Source: an uncultured Alphaproteobacteria bacterium
Lineage (GTDB): Bacteria > Pseudomonadota > Alphaproteobacteria > Rhizobiales > Ancalomicrobiaceae
Assembly (NCBI GenBank): GCA_937892955.1
Contig: CALBKH010000005.1
Span: 1 to 64,000 of the forward strand
Direction: 5' to 3'
Length of the DNA stretch: 64,000 nucleotides
In this document: positions 17,234 through 25,800 of the stretch, one piece after another
How positions within the stretch are numbered: the first letter of the stretch is position 1
How the letters are laid out: each line of letters begins with the position of its first letter
Position numbers and translations under genes: made by a program
Notes under the pieces: model-generated
Database searches by the model: none
The model's input: only the letters and a program-made list of their open reading frames with translations
Told to the model about the DNA's origin: nothing

Positions 17234-18511
17234 ATGACCGCCATCGTAGACATCGTCGGCCGCCAGATCCTCGACAGCCGCGGCAATCCCACGGTCGAAG
17301 TCGACGTCGTGCTGGAGGACGGTTCCTTCGGCCGCGCCGCCGTTCCCTCGGGTGCCTCGACCGGCGCCCACGAAGCGGTCGAGCTGCGCGACGGCGACAA
17401 GGCCGTCTATCTCGGCAAGGGCGTCATCAAGGCGGTCGACGCCGTCAACGGCGAGATCTACGACGCCATCGGCGGCTTCGACGCCGAGGATCAGGTGCTG
17501 ATCGACAACACCATGATCGCGCTGGACGGCACCCCCAACAAGGCTCGCCTCGGCGCCAACGCCATCCTCGGCGTGTCGCTCGCCGTCGCCAAGGCCGCCG
17601 CGGCCGCCGCCGGCCTGCCGCTCTATCGCTACGTCGGTGGCCCCAACGCCCGCGTCCTCCCCGTTCCGATGATGAACATCATCAACGGCGGCGCCCATGC
17701 CGACAATCCGATCGACTTCCAGGAATTCATGATCATGCCGGCCGGCCTGCCGTCCTTCTCGGAGGGGCTGCGCGCCGGTGCGGAGATCTTCCACACCCTC
17801 AAGGGTGAGCTGAAGAAGGCCGGCCACAACACCAACGTCGGCGACGAGGGCGGCTTCGCGCCGAACCTGAAGTCGGCGGAAGCGGCGCTCGACTTCGTCA
17901 TGGCGTCGATCGAGAAGGCCGGTTACACCCCCGGCAAGGACGTGTTCCTGGCGCTCGACTGCGCCTCGACCGAGTTCTTCAAGGATGGTGCCTACGTCTA
18001 CGAGGGCGAGCGCAAGACCCGCGATCCCAAGGCCCAGGCGAAGTACCTCGCCAAGCTGGTCGGCGGCTATCCGATCATCTCGATCGAGGACGGCATGGCC
18101 GAGGACGACTGGGAGGGCTGGAAGCTCGTGACCGATCTGATCGGCTCGAAGTGCCAGCTGGTCGGCGACGACCTCTTCGTCACCAACACCGCTCGCCTCT
18201 CCGACGGCATCAAGAAGGGCACGGCCAATTCGATCCTGGTCAAGGTCAACCAGATCGGCTCGCTGACCGAGACGCTCGAGGCGGTCGAGATGGCCCACAA
18301 GGCGCGCTACACCGCGGTGATGTCGCATCGCTCGGGCGAGACCGAGGATTCGACCATCGCCGACCTGGCGGTGGCCACCAACTGCGGTCAGATCAAGACC
18401 GGCTCGCTCGCCCGTTCCGACCGGCTCGCCAAGTACAACCAGCTGCTGCGTATCGAAGAGCAGCTCGGCGACGCCGCCCGTTACGCCGGCCTGTCGATCC
18501 TCAAGGGCTGA
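17234..18511 (+). CDS. eno: Enolase
   Basis: 425 residues; interconverts 2-phosphoglycerate and phosphoenolpyruvate and is often also a degradosome component. Recognisable elements are ILDSRGNPTVEVDV, the flexible loop PSGASTGAHEAVELRD, the magnesium ligands in FLALDCASTEF and SIEDGMAEDDW with VGDDLFVTN, the catalytic Lys in ILVKVNQIGSLTET, and SHRSGETEDSTIADL. The ATG at 17234 has AGGAG upstream. It is followed by a strong terminator, so it is probably monocistronic. Confidence 0.97.
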   Translation: MTAIVDIVGRQILDSRGNPTVEVDVVLEDGSFGRAAVPSGASTGAHEAVELRDGDKAVYLGKGVIKAVDAVNGEIYDAIGGFDAEDQVLIDNTMIALDGTPNKARLGANAILGVSLAVAKAAAAAAGLPLYRYVGGPNARVLPVPMMNIINGGAHADNPIDFQEFMIMPAGLPSFSEGLRAGAEIFHTLKGELKKAGHNTNVGDEGGFAPNLKSAEAALDFVMASIEKAGYTPGKDVFLALDCASTEFFKDGAYVYEGERKTRDPKAQAKYLAKLVGGYPIISIEDGMAEDDWEGWKLVTDLIGSKCQLVGDDLFVTNTARLSDGIKKGTANSILVKVNQIGSLTETLEAVEMAHKARYTAVMSHRSGETEDSTIADLAVATNCGQIKTGSLARSDRLAKYNQLLRIEEQLGDAARYAGLSILKG

Positions 18512-18538
18512 TCGGCGCGACGGCGCTCACGAGACACG

Positions 18539-18562
18539 AACGGCGGCCCTCGGGCCGCCGTT
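18539..18562 (+). terminator. eno terminator
   Basis: AACGGCGGCCC/GGGCCGCCGTT form a perfect 11-bp stem with a 2-nt loop, followed by TTTCGCGTTT, 28 bp after the eno stop. Confidence 0.85.
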
Positions 18563-18664
18563 TCGCGTTTCGGAGGGATTCGGAGTTCGTAGGCTGCGAC
18601 GAGCCGCAGGCGAATAGTACCATGGGCGTCCGCGGCGGTTTCCGTGCCGTCGATCCGGTTCGGC

Positions 18665-18696
18665 CGGTGCAGTTCGCTTCGCTCACCGCACCCTAC
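18665..18696. repeat. Copy of the GGTGCA...GCACCCTAC repeat
   Basis: Starts CGGTGCAGTTCGCTTCGCTC and ends CGCACCCTAC. It matches the terminal inverted repeats of the element inside cobN (24998-25029 and 25400-25431) at most positions. A degenerate partner (CGTAGGCTGCGACGAGCCGC) lies near 18588 in the opposite sense, so this may be a shorter or decayed copy of that element. Confidence 0.6.
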
Positions 18697-18730
18697 GACC
18701 AGAGTACCCTTCGACCGGCCCGCGCGCCGC

Positions 18731-19312
18731 TCACCCCTTGACGCTGAACGGCAGCGAGAACGAGCCCCACTTCTTCGAGACCTCGTCGCGCATGATGCCG
18801 TCGAGCACGTAGTCGCCGACCGGCAGGCCGCGCAGATTGAGATCGAGCTTCATCATGAACTCGTGGTTCCGAGCGTGGCTCTTCAGCGCCATCCGGCCGA
18901 TCTCGCGCTTCTCGAACAGCACCTTGCCGGCCGGATCGCGCAGCGCCACGTCGATGATCAGATCGCAGGTGAAGAGCCCGTCGGCCTGTTTCCACTCGAA
19001 GCCGATCGGTTCGGCGTAGACGAGCAGCGGCTGACCGGGAGTGAAGACGGCGTCGGCGCGTTCGACATAGGCGCCGAAGCCGGTCGGTGGTTCGGAGACG
19101 AACAGAGCCTTGCGGAAGGTGAGGGGCGTCGCCTTCCACACCACGTCGAGCGCCGCGTCGAGCGCATCGACCGCGGCACCCGCCTTACCGGCGGCAAGTG
19201 CTGCCTCGGCCTTCTCGGCGAGAGGCGTCAACTCGCCGGCGGCAGCGGGAATGGCGAAGGGCAGGGTGAGGGCGAGAAGCGTCGCGAGAAGGGGGATCGA
19301 GCGCGTCTGCAT
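18731..19312 (-). CDS. Secreted protein of unknown function
   Basis: 193 residues from the ATG at 19312, preceded by GAGGGAGA; upstream in-frame codons are not coding-like. The signal peptide is RSIPLLATLLALTLPFAIPAAAG. The mature part is a helical segment (residues ~25-50) followed by an Ig-like beta region (PLLVYAEPIGFEW, DLIIDVALRDPAGKVLFEKREIG, LPVGDYVLDGIMRD), suggesting a periplasmic binding or structural module. No catalytic motif is seen. It faces eno across a repeat-bearing gap and sits downstream of the cobalamin genes on the same strand, but 96 bp away, so membership of that operon is uncertain. Confidence 0.65.
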   Translation of the reverse strand: MQTRSIPLLATLLALTLPFAIPAAAGELTPLAEKAEAALAAGKAGAAVDALDAALDVVWKATPLTFRKALFVSEPPTGFGAYVERADAVFTPGQPLLVYAEPIGFEWKQADGLFTCDLIIDVALRDPAGKVLFEKREIGRMALKSHARNHEFMMKLDLNLRGLPVGDYVLDGIMRDEVSKKWGSFSLPFSVKG

Positions 19313-19408
19313 GACGGGTCTCCCTCGTTTCGATCCGCGGAGGATCGCACCGGCGAGCGCGAGCGGCAATATGATCCGCCCGCGCAGAGGGCTCTTCCCG
19401 ATGAGGGG

Positions 19409-20179
19409 TCAGTCCGCGATCGACCTCGGCGAATAGACCCAGGGCTCGCGACCGTCTCCCCGGTCGATGGTCCTCGTCGCCGAGTTGCCGATGATGACGC
19501 AGGTCGCCATGTCGACCTGCCCCGGATCGGCGCCGGCGAGGGTGGTCACCACGATGCGTTCGTCGGGGCGGCCGACGGCGCGGGCGAAGACCACCACCGT
19601 CTCGGGCGCCTTCACGCCGCGCAGCAGCGCGAAGGCGTCGAAGATCTGTTTCGGCCGCGCCTTGGAGGCGGGATTGTAGAGGGCGATGACGAAGTCGACC
19701 GTCGCCGCCGCCTCGAGCCGCCGGGCGACGACCTCCCAGGGCTTCAGATTGTCGGAGAGCGAGATGGCGCAGAAGTCGGCCCCGAGCGGTGCGCCGAGAC
19801 GGGCCGCCGCCGCCTGCATCGCCGAGACGCCGGGGTGGACGGTGACGTCGAGCCTGCGCCAAGCTGCCGGGCCGAGGTCGATCGCTTCCATCACCGCCGC
19901 GGCCATGGCGAAGACCCCGGGGTCGCCGCCGGAGACCACCGCCACCCGCCGTCCCGCCGCCGCCATCTCGAGGGCGTGGCGGGCGCGATCGAGTTCGACG
20001 CGGTTGTCGGAGGCGTGGCGGATCTGGCCGGGGCGCTCGGGGCAACGCGCGACGTAAGGCGCATAGCCGACGAGATCGGTCGCCCGCTCCAGGATCGCCG
20101 CCGTCTCCGGCGTCATCCAGTGGTCGGGGCCGGGTCCGGTGCCGATCACCCTCAGCCAACCCGCGTCGGATGCGCTCAT
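19409..20179 (-). CDS. cobJ: Precorrin-3B C17-methyltransferase
   Basis: 256 residues; SAM-dependent methyltransferase that contracts the ring of precorrin-3B in aerobic cobalamin synthesis. It has the tetrapyrrole methylase features: LRVIGTGPGPDHWMTPE at the N-terminus, VVSGGDPGVFAMAAAV, HPGVSAMQAAAARLGAPLG and FVIALYNPASKARP. Its ATG overlaps the cobI stop as ATGA, so the two are translationally coupled. It is the last recognisable cob gene of the operon. Confidence 0.93.
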   Translation of the reverse strand: MSASDAGWLRVIGTGPGPDHWMTPETAAILERATDLVGYAPYVARCPERPGQIRHASDNRVELDRARHALEMAAAGRRVAVVSGGDPGVFAMAAAVMEAIDLGPAAWRRLDVTVHPGVSAMQAAAARLGAPLGADFCAISLSDNLKPWEVVARRLEAAATVDFVIALYNPASKARPKQIFDAFALLRGVKAPETVVVFARAVGRPDERIVVTTLAGADPGQVDMATCVIIGNSATRTIDRGDGREPWVYSPRSIAD

Positions 20180-20904
20180 GGCCGCCGTCCTTCGCCGGGG
20201 ATCAGGATCAGCGAGAAATAGGGCGCGCCGCATTCGCCGATCTCGGCGAGCGGAGCGACGCGCTCGCCCGCCATGGTGCCACGCTCGACGTAGGTCGCTC
20301 GGTCGAGGAGGCCGGCGCGCTCGATGGCGCGGCGGACCTTGGGGAAGTTGGAGCCGAGTTTCATGATCACCGCCGCGTCGGTGGCGCCGAGCTTTTCTAC
20401 GAGAGCGTCCTCGTCGAGGGTGCCGGGGACGACGGTGAGCACGTCGTCGCCCCAGGTCATCGGCAGGCCGGCCGCGCCCCAGCAGCCGGCCATGCCGGTG
20501 ACGCCGGGGGTGATCTTCGTCGGGTAGCGGTCCTTCAGGCGCACGTAGAGATGCATGAAGGAGCCGTAGAACATCGGGTCGCCCTCGCAGGCGAGCACGA
20601 CGTCGCGGCCCTGATCGAGCACTTCGGCGATGCGGGCGACGCTCTCCTCGTAGAAGGCGCGCAGCGCGTCGACATAGGCGTCGTCGCCGAAATGCGCTTC
20701 CGTCGTCATCGGGTAGTAGAGGGGCAGCTCCGGCAGGCCCTCCGGCACCCAGCGGTCGACGATGGTGCGGGCGTTGCCGCGTCGCCCCGCTTTGGCGAAG
20801 TAGGCGAGCGCGCCGCAGTCCTCGATCAGGCGTACCGCCTTCACGGTGAGGAGTTCGGGATCGCCGGGGCCGAGGCCGACGCCGTGGAAGGTTCCTTTGA
20901 TCAT
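20176..20904 (-). CDS. cobI: Precorrin-2 C20-methyltransferase
   Basis: 242 residues; methylates precorrin-2 at C20. Motifs are FHGVGLGPGDPELLTVKAV, VVLACEGDPMFYGSFMH, TPGVTGMAGCWGAAGLP and AAVIMKLGSN. An earlier in-frame ATG at 20913 overlaps the cobH stop as ATGA, but the AAGGA there abuts it with no spacing. GAGG lies at good distance for 20904, and the family starts at this point. The gene is coupled to cobH upstream and cobJ downstream. Confidence 0.92.
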   Translation of the reverse strand: MIKGTFHGVGLGPGDPELLTVKAVRLIEDCGALAYFAKAGRRGNARTIVDRWVPEGLPELPLYYPMTTEAHFGDDAYVDALRAFYEESVARIAEVLDQGRDVVLACEGDPMFYGSFMHLYVRLKDRYPTKITPGVTGMAGCWGAAGLPMTWGDDVLTVVPGTLDEDALVEKLGATDAAVIMKLGSNFPKVRRAIERAGLLDRATYVERGTMAGERVAPLAEIGECGAPYFSLILIPGEGRRP

Positions 20905-20909
20905 CGGCC

Positions 20910-21554
20910 TCATTCCTTCGTGCTGGCGAGCGCGTTGATCGCCGCCGCCGTCATCGCCGAGCCGCCCTTGCGGCCACGCACCACCAGCCACGGCGCGCGT
21001 CCGTCTTCGACCAGCGCCTCCTTCGATTCCGCCGCGCCGACGAAGCCGACCGGCATGCCGATCACCGCCGCCGGCAGGTCGCAGCCCTCGTCGAACATCT
21101 CGAGCAGCCGGAACAGTGAGGTCGGCGCATTGCCGATGGCGACGACCGCGCCCTTCAGGTGCGGCTTCCACAGTTCCATCGCGGCGGCGGAGCGGGTGGT
21201 GCCCATCGCCGCCGCGAGCGCCGGCACCCGCGGGTCCTGGAGGGTGCAGATCACCTCGTTTCCGGCCGGCAGGCGGGCGCGGGTGACGCCGCGCGCCACC
21301 ATCTCGGCGTCGCAGAGGATCGGCGCGCCTGCATTCAGCGCCGCTTCGGCCGCCGCGCAGGCGCCGGGGGCGAAGAGGATGTCGCTCGCGACCTCGACCA
21401 TGCCGCAGGCGTGGATGATGCGCACTGCGGTGCGCTCCTCGACCGGGCTCGCGAAGCGGGCGAGGTCGGCCTCGGCGCGGATGATGCGGAAGGAGCGCTC
21501 GTAGATCGCGGCTCCGTCGCGGATGTAGTCGTGGCGGGTCGGGGCGTCGCCCAT
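20910..21554 (-). CDS. cobH: Precorrin-8X methylmutase
   Basis: 214 residues; moves the C11 methyl to C12 to give hydrogenobyrinate. The active-site histidine is in RIIHACGMVEVASDILFAPGA (~residue 47). Also diagnostic are LNAGAPILCDAEMVARGVTR and AVVAIGNAPTSLFRLLEM. GGAGA precedes the ATG at 21554. It lies 14 bp after cobG and overlaps the cobI start region. Confidence 0.93.
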   Translation of the reverse strand: MGDAPTRHDYIRDGAAIYERSFRIIRAEADLARFASPVEERTAVRIIHACGMVEVASDILFAPGACAAAEAALNAGAPILCDAEMVARGVTRARLPAGNEVICTLQDPRVPALAAAMGTTRSAAAMELWKPHLKGAVVAIGNAPTSLFRLLEMFDEGCDLPAAVIGMPVGFVGAAESKEALVEDGRAPWLVVRGRKGGSAMTAAAINALASTKE

Positions 21555-21568
21555 TCGGGTCTCCGGAG

Positions 21569-22882
21569 TCACAGCGGTGCGTAGTCGGCGAGGGCGGCCG
21601 CGGCCTCTTCGAGGGTGAGGTGTTCGATCGTCGGCGGATCCCAGGGGCGGCCGTCGCGGACGAGATCGTAGGCCCCGGCGCGCGCCGTCAGGGTGAAGGG
21701 CGCCGGGCCGGGATGGGCGCAGCCCTTCTCGCAGCCGGAGACGTGCAGCACCGTGCCGGAGCGGGCGAAGCGGCGGGCGACGGCCGAAAGATGCTCGGCG
21801 TCGGCGCGGGTGTCGGTGGTGGCGTTGCGGCAGCCGGTCGAGCCGGCGCAGGTGACGACGGCGAGGCGCGGGTCGTCCGGGGAGAAGACGAAGCGCGCCG
21901 CGGCGATCCACGGGCGAATGCGCGGCATCTTCTCCGGCTTCACGCCGGGGACGAGCACGGCGCGCCACGGCGTCAGCCGGATCTCGCCCGCGGCCCGCTC
22001 GCCGGCGAGTTCGCCGAGGAGCGCCATCTGATCGGCGGTGAAGCGGCCGAAGGGCGCGCCGATGCCGATGTAGGCGCCGTCGTCGTGGGTGTGGTCGCCG
22101 AGCACCGTCTCGGCGCCGCAGCGACGCGGCCGCAGGCTCGCGACCTCGGCCGACATCTCGCCGAAGCCGGCCGTGCGGAAGAGGGCGGCGATACCGGTCC
22201 GCGCCACGATCTCGTGCATGCGGCGCGGCGCCTCGGGAAGGCCGGCGCGCAAGGTGATGACGGCGCGGGCGAGGTCGGCGGCGCGCTCGGGGGCCAATTC
22301 GGGCGTCACCACGGCGATCGGCTGCCAATGCGCCGGGGCGGTGGCGACGGCGACGATGACGCGCGCCCCAACAGTGGTGCGGATGCCGGTGAGTTTGACG
22401 TCGACGGCGACGTCGTCGAGCGAGAAGCGGCCGCCGTCGTCGACGACGAAGCCGAACTTGCCGGGCAGGGCGAAGAGCGAGGGGTCGCCGGCGAGCCGCG
22501 CCTCGAGGGCGCTCGCCAAGGCGCGGCCGTCGATCGCCGCCGTCGGGTCGAGGCCGGCGAGCGGCGAGGGGACGATGTTGCGTACCGCCTCGGCCTCCGC
22601 CGAAGGGTCGAGGATGCCGAGCCTGTCGAGGTGGCCGAGGAGTTCGTCGAGGTTCTCGGCCGCGACGCCGCGGATCTGCAGATTGGCGCGCTGGGAGAGG
22701 TCGATCAGCTCGTTGCCGTAGCGGCGCGACAGGTCGGCGATCTCGCCGGCCAACTCCGCCGAGACGAAGCCGGCGGTGATCCTCAGCCTGACCAGGAGGC
22801 CGTCGCCGGTCTCCATCGGCCGACGCGCGCCCGGGCACCAGCCCTTGACCAGTTCGGGATTCGGCTTGTCGGATCCGCTCAT
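21569..22882 (-). CDS. cobG: Precorrin-3B synthase (oxygen-dependent)
   Basis: 437 residues; the monooxygenase that forms precorrin-3B and defines the aerobic route. It belongs to the nitrite/sulfite reductase fold family. The N-terminal ferredoxin-like half is GDGLLVRLRITAGFVSAELAGEI, followed by the 4Fe-4S/siroheme-type cysteine set: VTCAGSTGCRNATTDTR and LHVSGCEKGCAHPG (~residues 320-380). The ATG at 22882 overlaps the cobN stop as ATGA. Confidence 0.93.
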   Translation of the reverse strand: MSGSDKPNPELVKGWCPGARRPMETGDGLLVRLRITAGFVSAELAGEIADLSRRYGNELIDLSQRANLQIRGVAAENLDELLGHLDRLGILDPSAEAEAVRNIVPSPLAGLDPTAAIDGRALASALEARLAGDPSLFALPGKFGFVVDDGGRFSLDDVAVDVKLTGIRTTVGARVIVAVATAPAHWQPIAVVTPELAPERAADLARAVITLRAGLPEAPRRMHEIVARTGIAALFRTAGFGEMSAEVASLRPRRCGAETVLGDHTHDDGAYIGIGAPFGRFTADQMALLGELAGERAAGEIRLTPWRAVLVPGVKPEKMPRIRPWIAAARFVFSPDDPRLAVVTCAGSTGCRNATTDTRADAEHLSAVARRFARSGTVLHVSGCEKGCAHPGPAPFTLTARAGAYDLVRDGRPWDPPTIEHLTLEEAAAALADYAPL

Positions 22883-25800
22883 CGTCCCGCCTCCAGGGTT
22901 TCGGCGATGCGGCCCGCCACCGAATTGCGCCGGGTCGACCACAGACCGCGCCGGATCGCCTCGTCGAAGGCGCGTGCGGTCGCCGCGGCGGCGTTCGGGT
23001 TCGACGCGACCATGAAGTCGCGCACCCGGTCGTCGCCGAGGGTGGCGTCGAATACCAGATCGAAGGCGGTCGGCGCCACCTCGTCGGTGGTCGCGGCGAA
23101 GCCGAGGAGATTGCCGACGGTCTCGGCGATCTCGGCGGCGCCGCGATGGCCGTGGCGCATCTGCCCGTCGAGCCAGCGCGGATTGGTCGCCCGCGACCGG
23201 ACCACCCGCTGGATCTCCTGGGCGAGCGTGCGCACCTTGGAGCGGGAGAGCCGCGTCGTGTCGGCGTGGTAGAGCGCCGGCCGGTTGCCGAGGCGGGCGG
23301 CGGCAGCGGCGAAACCGCCCTCGTGCTCGGCGAAGGCGTCGGAATCGAGCACGTCCTGTTCGGCGGTGTCCTGGACGTGGACGAAAGCGTCGGCCGCAGC
23401 GACGCGGGCGGCGAAGGCAGTGGGCGCCGCCACCCCCTCGGCGTCGCGGCCGTAGGCGTGGTGCGAGGCGGCGAGATAGCGCTGCCCGAGCTCGTCGCGG
23501 TTCTCCCAGGCGCCGGTGGCGATGGTGGTCGAGAGGCCGACGCCGTAGGCGCCGGGCGCGGTGCCGAAGACGCGATAGGCGTCGTCCGCGCCGGTCGCTT
23601 CGCCGCGGCGGCTTTCCGCCAGCGGGTTGTCCTCGTCGGTTTCGTCGAGGGCGGCGACGGCGCGCACCGCCTCGTCGAAGAGGGCGATCTGGGCCGGAAA
23701 GACGTCGCGGAAGAGGCCGGAGACGCGCAGCGTCACGTCGACGCGCGGTCGGCCGAGCTTCGCCGGCACCTGGATCTCGAAGCCGGAGACGCGGGCGGTG
23801 GCGGCGTCCCACACCGGCCGCACCCCCATCAGGGCGAAAGCCTGGGCGAGATCGTCGCCGCCGGTGCGCATGGTGGCCGAGCCCCAGAGGTCGAGGACGA
23901 TGCGGCGTGGCCAGTCGCCGTGATCCTGGACATAAGTGGCGATCACCTCGTCCGCTGTCCGCTTGCCGATCTCCCAGGCGGTGCGGGTCGGCACCCCGCG
24001 CGGGTCGACGGCGTAGAGATTGCGCCCCGTGGGCAGCACGTCGAGGCGGCCGCGCGACGGCGCCCCGGCCGGGCCGGGGGCGAGGAAGCGGCCGTCGAGT
24101 GCGGCGATCAGACCGCGCCGCTCGGCCTCGGCGCAAGCCGTGAGACGCACCTCGAGATCGGCGATCGCCTCCGTGGTCTGCCCCTCGGACAGCGCTTCGA
24201 TCGACGCGGTGCGCAGCGCCGGGGCGAGCGGGCGGGCGAAGACGTGGAGGCCGTCGCCGATGCGGGCGTCCTTGAGGTCGCAGAGCCAGGCGTCGAGCCT
24301 GGTCAGCGCCTCGGCCTCGTCGGCGCCGTCGGCGATGCCGCTCTCGGCGGCGAGACCGGTGTCGCGGGCCTTCTCCAGGATGGTCGCGGCGAGCATCCGG
24401 GCGCGGCGGGCGTCGAGCGTCTGGGCCTGGGAGAATTCGTCGAGCAGCGACTCGATCTCGGCCGCGGCGCCGTGGGAGCCGGCGCGGGTGAGCGGCGGCG
24501 TCATGTGGCCGACGGTGACGGCGGCGATCCGGCGCTTGGCCTGCGCCGCCTCACCGGGGTTGTTGACGACGAAGGGATAGACCACCGGCACCGCGCCGAG
24601 CACCGCGGCGGGCGCGCAGGCCGGGGAGGGCGCGGCGGCCTTGCCCGGCAGCCACTCGAGCGTGCCGTGGGTGCCGAGATGGATCATCGCGTCGATGCCG
24701 ACCACTTCGCGCAGCCACAGATAGAAGGCGACGTAGCCGTGGCGCGGCGGGATCGAGGTGTCGTGATACTCGGCCTTGCGGGCGTCGCGCCGGCCGCGAT
24801 CGGGCTGCACCGCGACGGTCAGTGCGCCGAGGTCGAGCGCGGCGAAGCGGAAGGCGTCGCCGGCGACGTCCGGGTCGGTCGCCGGGTCGCCCCAGGCGGC
24901 CTCGACCGAGGCGCGGAACGCCTCGGGGAGGGCGGCGAAGAGGGTGCGGTAGCGGGCGAGGGGGAGGGAGGGTGAGGTCGCGTCGGGGCGCGGCGGCGTA
25001 GGGTGCAAGGAGCGAAGCGAATTGCACCGTTCGGCGTCCCGGCCGGGTCGGTCGGCCGAACGATGGTCGTCGCTTCCGAGTCGGCGTCCAGCCCCCCCTC
25101 CCTGGCCCTCCCCCTCGAGGGGGGAGGGGATGGGTGGGGCGAGCGAGGAGAGTACGTCCGGCATCGCCGTATGAGGCGGCTCGGATGGGCGCTCCTCCTT
25201 ATCCGTCTTTCCGGTGGCGGTGCCACCGTACCGGTCAGCAAGCGTCGCTGCGTGATCGTCGGCAGCCGAAACGGAGGCCGTCTCCCCATCGTTCCCTCCC
25301 CCCTGGAGGGGGAGGGACAGGGAGGGGGGGCTCGGAGGCGCGACGGTTTCGGTGGCGAGGTGCCGGGCGTCGAGCGCATCGGCTTCCCGGAGGGTCGGCC
25401 GGTGCAATTCGCTTCGCTCTTTGCACCCTACGGCTTCGCGTCCCTCCAACACCCGCATCAGCGTGTCCGCATCCGGGACATCGTCTACCGCATAGCCCGC
25501 CTCGCGCAGGTCCTCGGCGATCGCGACGAGGCTCGCGGGGGTGTCGAGGCCGACGGCATAGGCGGTGCGGCCGCCCTTGGCGGGGTAGTCGGAGACGACG
25601 AGGCCGATGCGGCGCGCCCCCCGCGGTTTCGCCGCGAGATCGACCCAGGCCTTCGCCAGATCGGCGACCGCGACGACGCCGGCCTCGTCGGCGACGTGGA
25701 CGGCGCGGGCGAACTGGTGCGCTTCGGAGCGTTCCTCGCGGCCCTTGAACGAGATCGCCCGCGTCGCGATGCGGCCGTCGATCTCGGGCAGGACGAGGTT

